A DNA stretch of 64,000 nt from an uncultured candidate division WPS-2 bacterium. GTDB taxonomy: Bacteria > Vulcanimicrobiota > Vulcanimicrobiia > Vulcanimicrobiales > Vulcanimicrobiaceae. The translations under genes were made by a program, and so were the position numbers. Where the stretch lies: positions 1-64,000 of the forward strand of contig CALEYW010000097.1 in assembly GCA_937927945.1 (NCBI GenBank), read 5' to 3'. Positions 1-8,699 of this stretch are shown here, in pieces. The notes beneath the pieces are model-generated. The model was given only the letters and a program-made list of their open reading frames with translations, did not search any database and was not told the origin of the DNA. How positions within the stretch are numbered: the first letter of the stretch is position 1; each line of letters begins with the position of its first letter.

Positions 1-66
1 CGCCGACGCCGACACCCACAGCAACGCCCACGCCCACGCCGACACCCACGCCAACACCGACGCCGC
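1..66. repeat. Short tandem repeat (CCGACR/CCCACR units), Thr-Pro coding in one frame
   Basis: The left edge is a degenerate six-base repeat made of CCGACG, CCGACA and CCCACG units. In the plus frame starting at base 3 it reads as a Thr-Pro repeat, typical of an extracellular linker, and that frame stays open to 461. Beyond about 150 it runs antisense to a better-supported minus-strand gene, so the plus frame may be only a by-product of the repeat. A Pro/Thr-rich tail of a gene entering from the left cannot be excluded. Bases 67-154 hold nothing else that I can identify. Confidence 0.5.
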
Positions 67-154
67 GAGGAGGGCGTGGCCTCGAGCACGCGCCACGGTC
101 CGTGCCGACGACGACGCCGACCGCTACTCCGTCACCGGTGCCGCGTCCGCGGCC

Positions 155-847
155 TCATCCAGGGGCAGGCGGAACGGTCGGCAGCGGGCGCGCGACCGCG
201 AACGTCGACCGCGGCAACGTCTTCGGGAACCTCCAGTTCGTGAACGTGAGCCGCTCGTGCGCGATCCCGCGCGTTCCGTGCGCCGACGCGCCGGCGGCGG
301 TCGCCACCCAATACTTCTCGCTCTTCCCGAACGCCACGCTGCCGGCGGCATTCGGGCCGGACACGAACGCTACGGAACTCGGCAGATACGTCAGCCCGTC
401 GATCGCGACTTGGGTGAATCGGAACCCCTTCGGCGTCTTCGGCGTCAACCGGAACACGTAGTCGACGTGCCGCCCGCTCTTGTGCGGCCCGACGTAGGCG
501 AAGTCGTACTGCGCGCTGCGCGGGGCTAACTTCGTCACCGCGTAGCGATAGGGACGTCCGTGGAAGATGCGCACCGACGCGTTGGTCGCGCGCGTTCCGT
601 TCACCGCGATGATCTCGTCCCGTTCGTCCGTCCCGGCGCGAAAGATCCGGTGCGTCTGTTCCAGCGATCGGGTCCCCGTCTGCTCCAGCGTGAACTCCAC
701 CGTGAACGTATGCGGCTCTTTGACCGCGCCGAGCGCGTTTTCGTAGCGCGTCACGACGGCGGCCGGGGGCGGCGGCGAAGCGATCGCCGGCGCCGGTGTT
801 CCGAACGCCGCCAGATGCGCCGCGCCGGCGGCGAAGAGCGCGATCAT
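155..847 (-). CDS. Secreted protein of about 230 residues, possibly LolA-like fold
   Basis: The ATG at 847 overlaps the alaS stop in an ATGA arrangement, so this is the last gene of the alaS transcript. The product starts with a hydrophobic export signal (MIALFAAGAAHLAAFG) followed by an Ala/Pro-rich stretch. The rest is a soluble domain rich in alternating beta-type segments (HTFTVEFTLEQT, YVFRLTPKTPKGFRFTQVAID). This pattern and size recall outer-membrane lipoprotein-sorting (LolA/LolB-like) or other periplasmic proteins of similar fold, but I see no diagnostic motif. The assignment to the envelope rests on the signal peptide alone. No close family is recognised. Confidence 0.65.
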   Translation of the reverse strand: MIALFAAGAAHLAAFGTPAPAIASPPPPAAVVTRYENALGAVKEPHTFTVEFTLEQTGTRSLEQTHRIFRAGTDERDEIIAVNGTRATNASVRIFHGRPYRYAVTKLAPRSAQYDFAYVGPHKSGRHVDYVFRLTPKTPKGFRFTQVAIDGLTYLPSSVAFVSGPNAAGSVAFGKSEKYWVATAAGASAHGTRGIAHERLTFTNWRFPKTLPRSTFAVARPLPTVPPAPG

Positions 848-3453
848 GCCGAGAGCAGCGACCGCATGGCGTCCAGCGCAGCGTCCGCGCCGGCGGGATC
901 CTTTCCGCCGCCTTGCGCCTGCGCCGGCGCGCCGCCGCCTTTGCCGCCGACCAGCGGCGCCGCCGCCTTCACCAGGTTCCCGGCGTGAACGCCGGCCTTC
1001 ACCGCGTCGTCGCTTGCACTCACGAACAGCGACGCGGTGTCGCCGTCGATACCGACCAGCGCGATCACCCCGGACCTCAGCCGCGAGCGGATCGCGTTGC
1101 CGAGGGTGCGCACCGCTTCTGCGTTCGCCTCGGGGACGACCGCCGCGACGACGCGGACGCGGCCGATCTCCTGCGCGCGCTCGACGTACGCCGCCGCATC
1201 GGATGATGCAAGCCGCGCTTTGAGCTCGAGCATCGACTTCTGCAAGTCGCGCACGTCGCTTTGCAGACGTTCGACTCGTTCGACCAGTTCGTCCGGCTTC
1301 GCGGAGAGGCTCTCGCCGAGCGCGGCGAGCGTATCCTGCTGGCGCTCGACGTACGCTTCGGCCGCCTTCGAGACGATCGCTTCGATGCGCCGCACGCCGC
1401 TGCCGATCGAGCTTTCGCCGAGCAGGACGAAAAGGCCGAGTTCGCCGGTGGTGTGCGCGTGCGTGCCGCCGCAGAATTCGACCGACGGCCCGAACCGCAC
1501 GACGCGAACGCGGTCGCCGTACTTCTCGCCCGCCATCGTGATCGCGCCGGTCGCCTTCGCCTCCTCGATCGGGAGCTCGTTCATGTCCTGGTGGTGGTCG
1601 TCGCGGATCATCTCGTTGACCCGCTGCGTCACCGCGCGCTTCTGCTGCGGCGTCAGCGCGCCGGCCGGATTGCGAAAATCGAAGCGCATCCGATCGACGC
1701 CGACCCACGAGCCGGCCTGCACGATCTCCTCACCCAGCACGTCCTTGAGCGCGCGCTGCAGAAGATGCGCCGAGGTGTGATGACGCCGGATCTCTTCGCG
1801 CCATTCCGGGTAGACGGTGGTGTGAACGGCGTCGCCGACGTGAAGTTTCCCCGCGACCAACCGGCCGTGATGGGCGATCGCGTCGCCGGCGTACTGCGTG
1901 TCGGTGACCTCGAAGACGGCGTCGCCGTACGTGATGCGGCCGTGGTCGCCGACCTGGCCGCCCTTCTCCGCATAGAACGACGTGCGGTCGAGCACGACGC
2001 GCGCTTCGGCGCCGGCCTCGATCTCCTCGGCGGCCCCCCCTGGGATCAGGATCGCAAGAACCGTTCCGTCGGCCTCCAGACCGCCGTACCCCTCGAACGA
2101 CGACGAGAGCGCGGGGGCGCCCGCGACGGTCACGACGCCGCGTTTCGCGGCGGCATCGGCGCGCGCACGCACGCGCTGTTCGGTCATCTTCTGCTCGAAA
2201 CCGACCGAGTCGACGGCGACGCCGCGTTCTCCGGCGATCTCCCGGGTCAGTTCGTACGGAAAACCGTACGTGTCGTGCAGCGCGAAGGCGTCTTCTCCGC
2301 CGATCAGCCGCGTGCAGTCGGAGATCGCGTCGTCGATGAGGTGCTCGAGCAGCTCGATCCCGCGATCGAGCGTGCGCAGGAAGCCGGCTTCCTCGGTCCG
2401 CAGCGCGTTCTGCACGTCGCCCAGCCGTGCGCGCAATTCCGGATAGCCGCTCTCCAGCGACGCGACGACGGCGCTCGCGAGGTCCGCCATGAACTCGCGC
2501 GGATAGCCGAGCAGACGGCCGTTGCGAATCGCCCGGCGGATCAGAAAGCGCAACACGAAGCCGCGCTCGGTGTTCGACGGATACACGCCGTCGGCGATCA
2601 GAAATGTCGCGGCGCGTGCGTGATCCGCGATGATGCGGCGGCGCACGAGCCCTTCGTCCGGCGCGAGCGTCGTCTGGCCGACCGCGGGCTGCGCCGCGAT
2701 GAGGTCGGTGAAGAGATCGGTCTCGTACATCGAAACCTTGCCGTTCGCGACCGCCAGCATACGTTCGAAACCGGCGCCGGTGTCGATCGCCTTGCGCGGA
2801 AGATCGCTCAACGTGCCGTCGATGCCGCGATTGTACTGCTGGAAGACGACGTTCCAGATCTCGACGAAGCGGTCGCCCTTGTTCGGCGCGTCGTCGTCGG
2901 GGCCCGACGCGTTCTCGGCGCCGGTGTCGTAGAAGATCTCGGTGCACGGACCGCACGGTCCGGTCGCACCCATCGTCCAGAAGTTGTCTTCATCCCAACG
3001 CGTGATGCGGGCGGGATCGAGTCCGATCTCGTTCTCCCACAGCCGCTGCGCTTCGTCGTCCGAGGTGTGAACGGTCACGTATAGCCTCGTCGGGTCGACC
3101 TTCATGACGGTCGTGAGAAACTCCCACGCGAAGCGGATCGCCTCCGACTTGTAATAGTCGCCGAACGAAAAATTCCCGAGCATCTCGAGAAAGGTTCCGT
3201 GCCGTCCCGTTCGCCCGACGTTTTCGATGTCGGACTTCGCTCCGGCGACGCGCAGGCAGCGCTGCACGGTCACGGCGCGCGGCGCCGGCGCGGGCGCGTC
3301 GCCCAGGAAGACGGGGACGAACTGTTCCATTCCGGCGATGGTGAACAGCGTGGTGCTCAGCTCGTCGGGGATGAGCGAGGCGGAAGGCAGATGCGCGTGT
3401 CCGTTCCGCACAAAAAAGTCGACGAACGCTTGACGGAGCTCTTGGGAAGTCAT
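844..3453 (-). CDS. alaS: Alanine--tRNA ligase
   Basis: Charges tRNA-Ala with alanine and clears mischarged Ser/Gly through its editing domain. The 869 residues match the usual bacterial length. The N-terminal class II catalytic core opens with MTSQELRQAFVDFFVRNGH and includes the TGPCGPCTEIFYD segment. The editing site is visible as HTSAH (His559 and His563) and CGGTH (Cys661 to His665). The C-terminal C-Ala region ends in a Gly-rich GGKGGGAPAQAQGGG segment before the last helix. The gene lies 85 bases downstream of the sigma-factor gene and shares its stop with the start of the small secreted protein, so all are probably co-transcribed. Confidence 0.98.
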   Translation of the reverse strand: MTSQELRQAFVDFFVRNGHAHLPSASLIPDELSTTLFTIAGMEQFVPVFLGDAPAPAPRAVTVQRCLRVAGAKSDIENVGRTGRHGTFLEMLGNFSFGDYYKSEAIRFAWEFLTTVMKVDPTRLYVTVHTSDDEAQRLWENEIGLDPARITRWDEDNFWTMGATGPCGPCTEIFYDTGAENASGPDDDAPNKGDRFVEIWNVVFQQYNRGIDGTLSDLPRKAIDTGAGFERMLAVANGKVSMYETDLFTDLIAAQPAVGQTTLAPDEGLVRRRIIADHARAATFLIADGVYPSNTERGFVLRFLIRRAIRNGRLLGYPREFMADLASAVVASLESGYPELRARLGDVQNALRTEEAGFLRTLDRGIELLEHLIDDAISDCTRLIGGEDAFALHDTYGFPYELTREIAGERGVAVDSVGFEQKMTEQRVRARADAAAKRGVVTVAGAPALSSSFEGYGGLEADGTVLAILIPGGAAEEIEAGAEARVVLDRTSFYAEKGGQVGDHGRITYGDAVFEVTDTQYAGDAIAHHGRLVAGKLHVGDAVHTTVYPEWREEIRRHHTSAHLLQRALKDVLGEEIVQAGSWVGVDRMRFDFRNPAGALTPQQKRAVTQRVNEMIRDDHHQDMNELPIEEAKATGAITMAGEKYGDRVRVVRFGPSVEFCGGTHAHTTGELGLFVLLGESSIGSGVRRIEAIVSKAAEAYVERQQDTLAALGESLSAKPDELVERVERLQSDVRDLQKSMLELKARLASSDAAAYVERAQEIGRVRVVAAVVPEANAEAVRTLGNAIRSRLRSGVIALVGIDGDTASLFVSASDDAVKAGVHAGNLVKAAAPLVGGKGGGAPAQAQGGGKDPAGADAALDAMRSLLSA

Positions 3454-3538
3454 GGGCGACCGATGGGTTTCGCCAAAGGGCCCCGGTCGCCCGTCTTTCT
3501 CACGGCGACCCCGGCGCCCGCCCGCCGGCTGGGTCCCG

Positions 3539-4366
3539 TCACTTCTCTTGGAGGAAGTTTTTCAGCTTTTCGAGCGCCTTTTGCTGAAGCCGTGAGACGT
3601 GCATCTGCGAGACGTTGAGGCGCTTGGCGATCTCGGTCTGCGAGACGCTCTCGTAGAAGCGCAGGTAGAGGATCACCCGCTCGCGGCCGGTCAGGACCTG
3701 GAACGCGCGCTCGAGGTTGGCGCGATCCTCGAGCAGTTCGAGGCCGGCGTCGTTCTGCCCGACGTAGTCGGCCAGCGTCTGCGACTTCTTGTCGCCCTCG
3801 CCGTTGAGTTCGGTGTCGAGCGAGAGCAGGTTGTAGGCCTGGCCGAGCTCTTGGGCTTCGAGGATGTCCTCTTCGGACGCCCCGAGGTGCTGCGCAAGTT
3901 CGGTGACGGTCGGCGAATGGCCGAGCTTGACCGTGAGCTTCTCGTTGGCGCGATTGACGGCGAGGTTGAGTTCCTGAAGACGGCGCGGAACCTTGACCGC
4001 CCAGCCCTTGTCGCGGAAATACCGCTTGATCTCGCCGACGATCGTCGGCGTCGCATACGTCGTGAACTCGACGCCGCGCTCGAGATCGAAGCGGTCGATC
4101 GCCTTGAGCAGACCCACCGTGCCGACTTGGATCAGATCGTCGAGAGCCTCGCCGCGATTGGCGAACTTGACCGCGAGGTAGCGCACCAGGTTGAGGTGCG
4201 CGACGACGAGTTCGTTGCGCAGCCGATCGTACTCGCTGATCCCCGAATGATCGGGGCCGTTGTCGAGGTCGCGGTTCGCACGCAACTCGGCGAAGCGCGC
4301 GAAAGCGGCCCGAGCGCGGTTGCGATCCCAGCGTTCCTCGTCAACGTGAGGAACAGAGGATGACAT
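3539..4366 (-). CDS. RNA polymerase sigma factor, SigB/SigF type
   Basis: A 275-residue sigma-70 family protein that would direct RNA polymerase to a stress or alternative regulon. Region 2 is seen as DDLIQVGTVGLLKAIDRFD with the promoter-melting part EFTTYATPTIVGEIKRYFRD. Region 3 follows (PRRLQELNLAVNRANEKL), and region 4 carries the helix-turn-helix SQTEIAKRLNVSQMHVSRLQ. The ATG at 4366 was chosen because the frame upstream is non-coding in character and this start lies two bases after the stop of the anti-sigma gene. It sits directly below an RsbV/RsbW pair, so its activity is almost certainly set by partner switching. The family is certain. Whether to call it SigB or SigF is open. Confidence 0.93.
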   Translation of the reverse strand: MSSSVPHVDEERWDRNRARAAFARFAELRANRDLDNGPDHSGISEYDRLRNELVVAHLNLVRYLAVKFANRGEALDDLIQVGTVGLLKAIDRFDLERGVEFTTYATPTIVGEIKRYFRDKGWAVKVPRRLQELNLAVNRANEKLTVKLGHSPTVTELAQHLGASEEDILEAQELGQAYNLLSLDTELNGEGDKKSQTLADYVGQNDAGLELLEDRANLERAFQVLTGRERVILYLRFYESVSQTEIAKRLNVSQMHVSRLQQKALEKLKNFLQEK

Positions 4367-4368
4367 CG

Positions 4369-4809
4369 CTACGACGAGACGCGCTTCGTCATCACGAGCT
4401 CTGTCCCGCGACGCGGGTCGGTCGTGTAGTCGACGGTATCCATCAGGGCGCGAATCAAGAACACTCCAAGGGCTTCGGTACGGCCTTCGACGAGCCCGCC
4501 CGGCTCCGTCGGCTCCAAGTGCGGGCCGGTCGACGAATCGCGTACGGTAACGCGCAGTTCGTCCTCCGCCGCATCGCACACGATCTCGATCGTGCCGGCG
4601 TCGACGCCGCCGGCAGCTTGAATCGAGTTGGTGCACGCCTCGGCGATCGCCAGCTTGATGTCCTCGATCTCGTCGACGGAAAACCGGAGCCGGCTCGCAA
4701 CCGCAGCGCCGGCGAGGCGCGCGACCGCGACCCATTCCGCGCGGCCCGGAATTTTCAGCTCGACCGTGCCGTGCGACGACACCGTGAGTACCCGCGTCGC
4801 TGGGTTCAC
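4369..4809 (-). CDS. rsbW: Anti-sigma factor, RsbW-type serine kinase
   Basis: A GHKL-fold ATPase/kinase of 146 residues. In this family the protein holds the sigma factor inactive and phosphorylates the anti-anti-sigma factor. The N-box is visible as LAIAEACTNSIQAA (Asn in the Mg-ATP site), followed by a G-box-like segment EALGVFLIRALMDTVDY and a C-terminal GTELVMTK. The start is GTG at 4809, which overlaps the TGA of the RsbV gene (GTGA). That overlap suggests coupled translation that keeps switch partners in balance. The sigma gene follows after two bases. Confidence 0.9.
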   Translation of the reverse strand: MNPATRVLTVSSHGTVELKIPGRAEWVAVARLAGAAVASRLRFSVDEIEDIKLAIAEACTNSIQAAGGVDAGTIEIVCDAAEDELRVTVRDSSTGPHLEPTEPGGLVEGRTEALGVFLIRALMDTVDYTTDPRRGTELVMTKRVSS

Positions 4810-5150
4810 ACCAGCGCCTTCATTGCGCTCTGTTCGTCATCGAAGATGCCGAAGATCTTCACGAGGCCCGTGATGTCGAAGATCTTCTTGATCTGCGGGT
4901 TGGTGCAGACGAGGTTCACCGAACCGCCGTGCTCGCGCACGCGCTTGAGCCCGCCGATCAGGACGCCGAGACCCGTCGAGTCGATGTACCGCACCTTCTC
5001 GAGATTGATGACCAGGTTGTAATGCTCCTGATCGATCAGCTCGGTGATCGCGTCTTTGACTTTGGGCGACGTGTAGACGTCGATCTCACCGGTGAGGTCG
5101 ACGACGTATGCGTCCCCCTCAGATTCGCGGACGTTGACTTTGATGTCCAA
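4806..5150 (-). CDS. rsbV: Anti-anti-sigma factor, RsbV/SpoIIAA STAS-domain protein
   Basis: A single STAS domain of 114 residues. The motif YIDSTGLGVLIGGLKRV contains the serine that RsbW-type kinases phosphorylate. In the unphosphorylated form such proteins bind the anti-sigma factor and free the sigma factor. It is the first gene of the rsbV-rsbW-sigma trio, with an AAGGTATCT-type leader just upstream. No phosphatase (RsbU/RsbP-like) that would reset the switch lies in the window, so the upstream signal is encoded elsewhere. Confidence 0.93.
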   Translation of the reverse strand: MDIKVNVRESEGDAYVVDLTGEIDVYTSPKVKDAITELIDQEHYNLVINLEKVRYIDSTGLGVLIGGLKRVREHGGSVNLVCTNPQIKKIFDITGLVKIFGIFDDEQSAMKALV

Positions 5151-5190
5151 GGTATCTCCTAGTGTCGACTCGGGAGTTGGGGCGGTAGCC

Positions 5191-5496
5191 TTAGCTTTCG
5201 CTGTCGTTCTCGAGGCTGGTGCGCTGACGCGCGGCTGCGTCCTTGCCCTCGGTCACTGCGGCGTCGATGCGGGCCTTGGCATCGGCGACGATTTGGCGGC
5301 CGCGCGCGAGCAGTTCGTTCGCGTCGCCGGCCGTGTCGCGCGCGCGTTCGCCCGCTTCGCGGGCTTTCGCAACGAGCAGATCGCGCGTATCCTCGCCCGT
5401 CTGGGGGGCCAGGATCATCGCGAGTGCGGCACCGGCCAGGGCGCCGAGCACGAAGCCGGTGATGAAGCCGGGGCTTCCGCCGCGTTCTTCAGACAT
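5191..5496 (-). CDS. YtxH-domain small membrane protein
   Basis: The 101-residue product has an N-terminal glycine/alanine-rich transmembrane segment (FITGFVLGALAGAALAMILAPQTGEDTRD) that matches the YtxH family signature, including the LAPQTGEDTR junction. An Ala/Lys/Glu-rich amphipathic helix follows. The function of the family is unknown; in Bacillus its members are general-stress proteins. Its place between the SigB-type switch and a DUF948 gene fits that. The ATG at 5496 overlaps the end of the upstream DUF948 gene by eight bases. Confidence 0.85.
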   Translation of the reverse strand: MSEERGGSPGFITGFVLGALAGAALAMILAPQTGEDTRDLLVAKAREAGERARDTAGDANELLARGRQIVADAKARIDAAVTEGKDAAARQRTSLENDSES

Positions 5497-5914
5497 TGCT
5501 GATTTCTCCGTCGACCGGCAGATCGCGTTTCTTTCCGGACACGAGCCGGCGCAAACCCGCGGTGATCCCGCTGAGCGTCGCGCCGATGTTGACGAGTGCC
5601 GGACCGACCGCCTCGGAGGCGAGTCGTGCCGTGCTCCCGACGCCGCCGGCAACGCCTTCCAGCGTGCCGACGACCGCGCCGAGCCGGGCGACGGTCGCGT
5701 CGGCCGTGTCGGCGATGCCGCCGACGTGGCCCAGCGTTTCGACGACCGGGCCCGACACCGCGGCGATCTGGCGGTCGACTTCGTCGAGCGTGCCATTCAC
5801 GCGGGCGAACAAGTTCGCCAGCGCTCGGCATGCCAGGAAGACGCCGATCCCCACCAGCAGGGCGGCGACGCCGAACAAGACATCCATAATGAACGCGCCG
5901 TCACTAGCCGTCAA
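5489..5914 (-). CDS. DUF948-type membrane protein
   Basis: A 141-residue protein with one N-terminal transmembrane helix (MDVLFGVAALLVGIGVFLACRAL), then a long helical region rich in Val, Ala and Gly (heptad-like NGTLDEVDRQIAAVSGPVVETL). This resembles DUF948 proteins, often found beside YtxH proteins as here. Two starts are possible. The TTG at 5914 has a GGAGG seven bases upstream, while the ATG at 5887 has no visible ribosome site, so TTG is preferred. It and the YtxH gene overlap and are likely one unit. Confidence 0.75.
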   Translation of the reverse strand: MTASDGAFIMDVLFGVAALLVGIGVFLACRALANLFARVNGTLDEVDRQIAAVSGPVVETLGHVGGIADTADATVARLGAVVGTLEGVAGGVGSTARLASEAVGPALVNIGATLSGITAGLRRLVSGKKRDLPVDGEISNV

Positions 5915-5974
5915 AACCGATCCTCCGTGCGCTCGCTAGAGCCACGGTCGGCCCTTTCCCACAATTCGAAAGCC

Positions 5975-7120
5975 TCACACATGAGCGGGGGTACGGACGC
6001 CCGCCACCAGAGCAGGTAAGCGAGCGATCACCGAGTCGATTTCGCGGCCGGTCGTCTCCCTCCCCAGGGAAAAGCGAACGACGCCGAGCCGATAGCGGCC
6101 GTCGAGTCCCAGCGCCGCCGCGACGTGGCTTGGCTCCAGCGACCCCGCCGCGCAGGCGCTCCCGGCGGAGGCGGCGATCCCGTCGAGGTCGAGCCGGATC
6201 AGAAGCGCGTCGGAGGGGACGTCTGCGAAGGCGACCGAGAGGGTCGCCGGCAGGCGAGGGGCCCCGGCGCCGTTGATCGCGACCCCCGGGATGCCGGCGA
6301 TCGCCGCTTCCAGGCGGTCGCGCAACGCTGCGACGCGGGGAGCCTGGTCTGCGCGCTCGGCCTCGGCCAGCCGCAGCGCTACGGCTAGGCCGACGATGCC
6401 GGCGACGTTCTCGGTCCCGGCCCGCAGCCCGTGCTCCTGGCCGCCGCCGACGATCAGCGGCTCGAGGGGTGTGCCGCGGCGCACATACAGCGCGCCGACG
6501 CCCTTGGGCCCGGAGAACTTGTGCGCCGAGAGCGAGAGCAGGTCGACCCCCAGCGCCTCCACGTCGAGCGGAAGCCAGCCCGCGGCTTGCACGGCGTCGG
6601 TGTGGAAAAGCACGCCGCACTCGCGCGCGATCGCCGCCAAGCGCGCGATCGGCTGGATCACGCCGATCTCGTTGTTGGCCAGCATCATGCTGGCGAGCGT
6701 CGTTTGCGGGGTCAGCGCCGCGGCGAACGCCGCCGAGTCGACGAGGCCGCTCGCGCCGACCGGCAGCCGGGTGACCTGCCATCCGTCGCGCTCGAGGACG
6801 TCGAACGCGTGGAGGACCGCGTGGTGTTCGGTGACGGCGGTGACGACGTGCCGGCCGCGCGTCACCGCCGCGCGGGCCGCGCCGACGATCGCCAAGACGT
6901 TCGCTTCGGAGCCGCCGCCGGTGAAGACGATCTCGCGCGGAGCGGCGCTCAGGACCTGTGCCACGCTCGCCCGCGCATCGTCGAGCGCGGCTCGCGCGGC
7001 GCGGCCTTCGGCGTGCAGCGAGCTCGGGTTGAAGCCTCCGCCGAGCAGCGGCACCATCGCGGCGACGACTTCCGGCCGCGCGGCCGTCGTCGCCGCGTGG
7101 TCGAGGTAGATGCGGTCCAT
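5975..7120 (-). CDS. Cysteine desulfurase, NifS/IscS family
   Basis: A PLP-dependent class V aminotransferase-fold enzyme of 381 residues that removes sulfur from cysteine to form an enzyme persulfide for Fe-S clusters or tRNA thiolation. The start MDRIYLDHAATT is typical. The PLP lysine lies in LSAHKFSGPKG (Lys201), His/Glu contacts are in TEHHAVL, and the catalytic cysteine is in the flexible loop SAGSACAAGS (Cys323). No scaffold (IscU/SufU) or MnmA gene is adjacent, so the sulfur acceptor cannot be told from context. Confidence 0.93.
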   Translation of the reverse strand: MDRIYLDHAATTAARPEVVAAMVPLLGGGFNPSSLHAEGRAARAALDDARASVAQVLSAAPREIVFTGGGSEANVLAIVGAARAAVTRGRHVVTAVTEHHAVLHAFDVLERDGWQVTRLPVGASGLVDSAAFAAALTPQTTLASMMLANNEIGVIQPIARLAAIARECGVLFHTDAVQAAGWLPLDVEALGVDLLSLSAHKFSGPKGVGALYVRRGTPLEPLIVGGGQEHGLRAGTENVAGIVGLAVALRLAEAERADQAPRVAALRDRLEAAIAGIPGVAINGAGAPRLPATLSVAFADVPSDALLIRLDLDGIAASAGSACAAGSLEPSHVAAALGLDGRYRLGVVRFSLGRETTGREIDSVIARLPALVAGVRTPAHV

Positions 7121-7165
7121 CGTCCGTCTAGAGAACGCGCGGCCCGCGAATGGATGCGCTCGGGG

Positions 7166-8554
7166 CTAGCGGTCGTCGTCGCCGAAGAGGTCGCTTTCCG
7201 CGCGGGTCGAGTTGCCGCGGCGTTTGGCGATCCAGGCGCGGAGCTTCGCTTCGTCGCCCTGTTTGCCGGGGTCGAAGTACGCGCGGTCGCCGAGCGCGTC
7301 CGGCAGGTTCGATTGCAGCGCGACGGCCGGCGGCAGGCCGTCTTCGGCATCCATGTCGGCGTAGTCGGCGTGCGCGTAGCGATAGCCCTCACCATAGCCG
7401 AGGTTCTTCATCAGCTTGGTCGGCGCGTTGCGCAGGTGCAGCGGCGGCGGTTCGTTGCGCGTCTCCTGCACGTCGGCGAGCGCGGCCGAGTACGCGCGGC
7501 CGACGCTGTTCGACTTCGGTGCCGTCGCCAGGTAGAGCGTCGCGTGCGCCAGCGGATAGAACCCTTCCGGCATGCCGACGAAGTGCACGGCTTGCTGCGC
7601 GGCGATCGCCACCTGCAGCGCGTTGCGGTCGGCGAGCCCGACGTCTTCGCTGGCGAGGATCACCAGCCGGCGCACGATGAACAGCGGATCTTCACCGGCG
7701 TCGATCATGCGCGCGAGCCAATACAGCGCCGCGTCGGGATCGCTGCCGCGGATCGTCTTGATGAACGCGCTGATCGTATCGTAGTGCGCGTCGCCGGCCT
7801 TGTCGTAACCGCCCGCGCGCCGCTGCAGCGCGTCGGCGATCGTCTGCACGTCGATGGCGGGCGCGTCGTCGGCCGTCTTCGGTGCGGCGGACGCGGCGAA
7901 CTCGAGCGTTCCGAGTGCGACGCGCGCGTCGCCGTTGGCGAGGTTGACCAGCGCGTCGAGCGCATCCGGCGTGATCGTGACGTGCTCGGCGCCCAGACCC
8001 CGCTCCTCGTCGTGGAGCGCGCGCTCGATCAGCGTGCGGACGTCGTCGTCTTCGAGCGCTTTGAGAACGAACACGCGCGACCGTGAGAGCAGCGCCGAGT
8101 TCACCTCGAACGACGGGTTCTCGGTCGTCGCGCCGATCAGCGTGACCGTGCCGTCCTCGACGTACGGCAGCACCGCGTCCTGCTGCGCTTTGTTGAAGCG
8201 ATGGATCTCGTCGATGAACAGCACGGTGCGGCGGCCGGCGGCGCGCAGCTTCTGCGCGTCGGCGACGACCCGCCGCAAATCGGCGACGCCCGCGCTGACC
8301 GCGGAGAGCCCGGCGAAGTGCGCGCCCGTCTGCTGGGCGATGATGCGCGCGAGCGTCGTCTTCCCCGTCCCCGGCGGCCCCCAGAGAATCATCGACGGCG
8401 CCTGATCCGACTCGATCGCACGCCGCAGCGCACGGCCCGGCCCGACGATCTGCTGCTGCCCGACGAACTCATCGAGGTTCCGCGGCCGCATCCGCGCCGC
8501 CAACGGCTCGCGCACACTCCCGCCGGACCCCCCGGTGTCGAACATGTTGATCAC
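7166..8554 (-). CDS. rarA: Replication-associated recombination protein A (AAA+ ATPase)
   Basis: A 462-residue MgsA/RarA/WRNIP1-type clamp-loader-like ATPase that acts at stalled replication forks. The N-terminus RPRNLDEFVGQQQIVGPG is characteristic. Walker A is GPPGTGKT (residues 59-66), Walker B is VLFIDEIHRFNKAQQD (acidic pair 116-117), and sensor 1 is IGATTENPSFEVNSALLSR. The C-terminal tetramerisation region is seen as MPEGFYPLAHATLYLATAPKS and GYGEGYRYAH. It stands 145 bases downstream of the LptA-like genes and 45 bases upstream of the cysteine desulfurase gene. Confidence 0.96.
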   Translation of the reverse strand: MINMFDTGGSGGSVREPLAARMRPRNLDEFVGQQQIVGPGRALRRAIESDQAPSMILWGPPGTGKTTLARIIAQQTGAHFAGLSAVSAGVADLRRVVADAQKLRAAGRRTVLFIDEIHRFNKAQQDAVLPYVEDGTVTLIGATTENPSFEVNSALLSRSRVFVLKALEDDDVRTLIERALHDEERGLGAEHVTITPDALDALVNLANGDARVALGTLEFAASAAPKTADDAPAIDVQTIADALQRRAGGYDKAGDAHYDTISAFIKTIRGSDPDAALYWLARMIDAGEDPLFIVRRLVILASEDVGLADRNALQVAIAAQQAVHFVGMPEGFYPLAHATLYLATAPKSNSVGRAYSAALADVQETRNEPPPLHLRNAPTKLMKNLGYGEGYRYAHADYADMDAEDGLPPAVALQSNLPDALGDRAYFDPGKQGDEAKLRAWIAKRRGNSTRAESDLFGDDDR

Positions 8555-8653
8555 GGCAGCAAGTCAATCATCGCAGCAAGATCCCGGTCATGGACCGAGC
8601 GTAGTGGGATCGTGCAGCGCAACGCAAGCCCATTGCGAGGTCGGACCCGGGGG

Positions 8654-8674
8654 CCCCGCCGCGAAGCGGTGGGG
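8654..8674. other. GC-rich hairpin between the LptA-like gene and rarA
   Basis: CCCCGCCGC, a GAA loop and GCGGTGGGG form a nine-pair stem with one G-T pair. It lies in the 145-base gap after the LptA-like gene. There is no T-run on either side, so it could be a weak or Rho-assisted terminator, or an RNA-stabilising element. The rest of 8555-8699 shows nothing that I recognise. Confidence 0.4.
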
Positions 8675-8699
8675 GGCGCGGAGCCTAGGGCGGAGCGCC

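Noticed and set aside
102..461. Plus-strand frame continuing the Thr-Pro repeat
   Set aside because: Most of it is antisense to the LolA-like gene, which has a signal peptide and an ATGA link to alaS. Only the repeat itself is kept as a feature.
1261..3084. 607-codon plus-strand open frame antisense to alaS
   Set aside because: A shadow of alaS: high GC leaves the opposite strand open. The sequence is low in hydrophobic order and shows no family motif.
6431..8086. 551-codon plus-strand frame across the cysteine desulfurase and rarA genes
   Set aside because: It spans two well-supported minus-strand genes with clear catalytic motifs. No protein-like composition.
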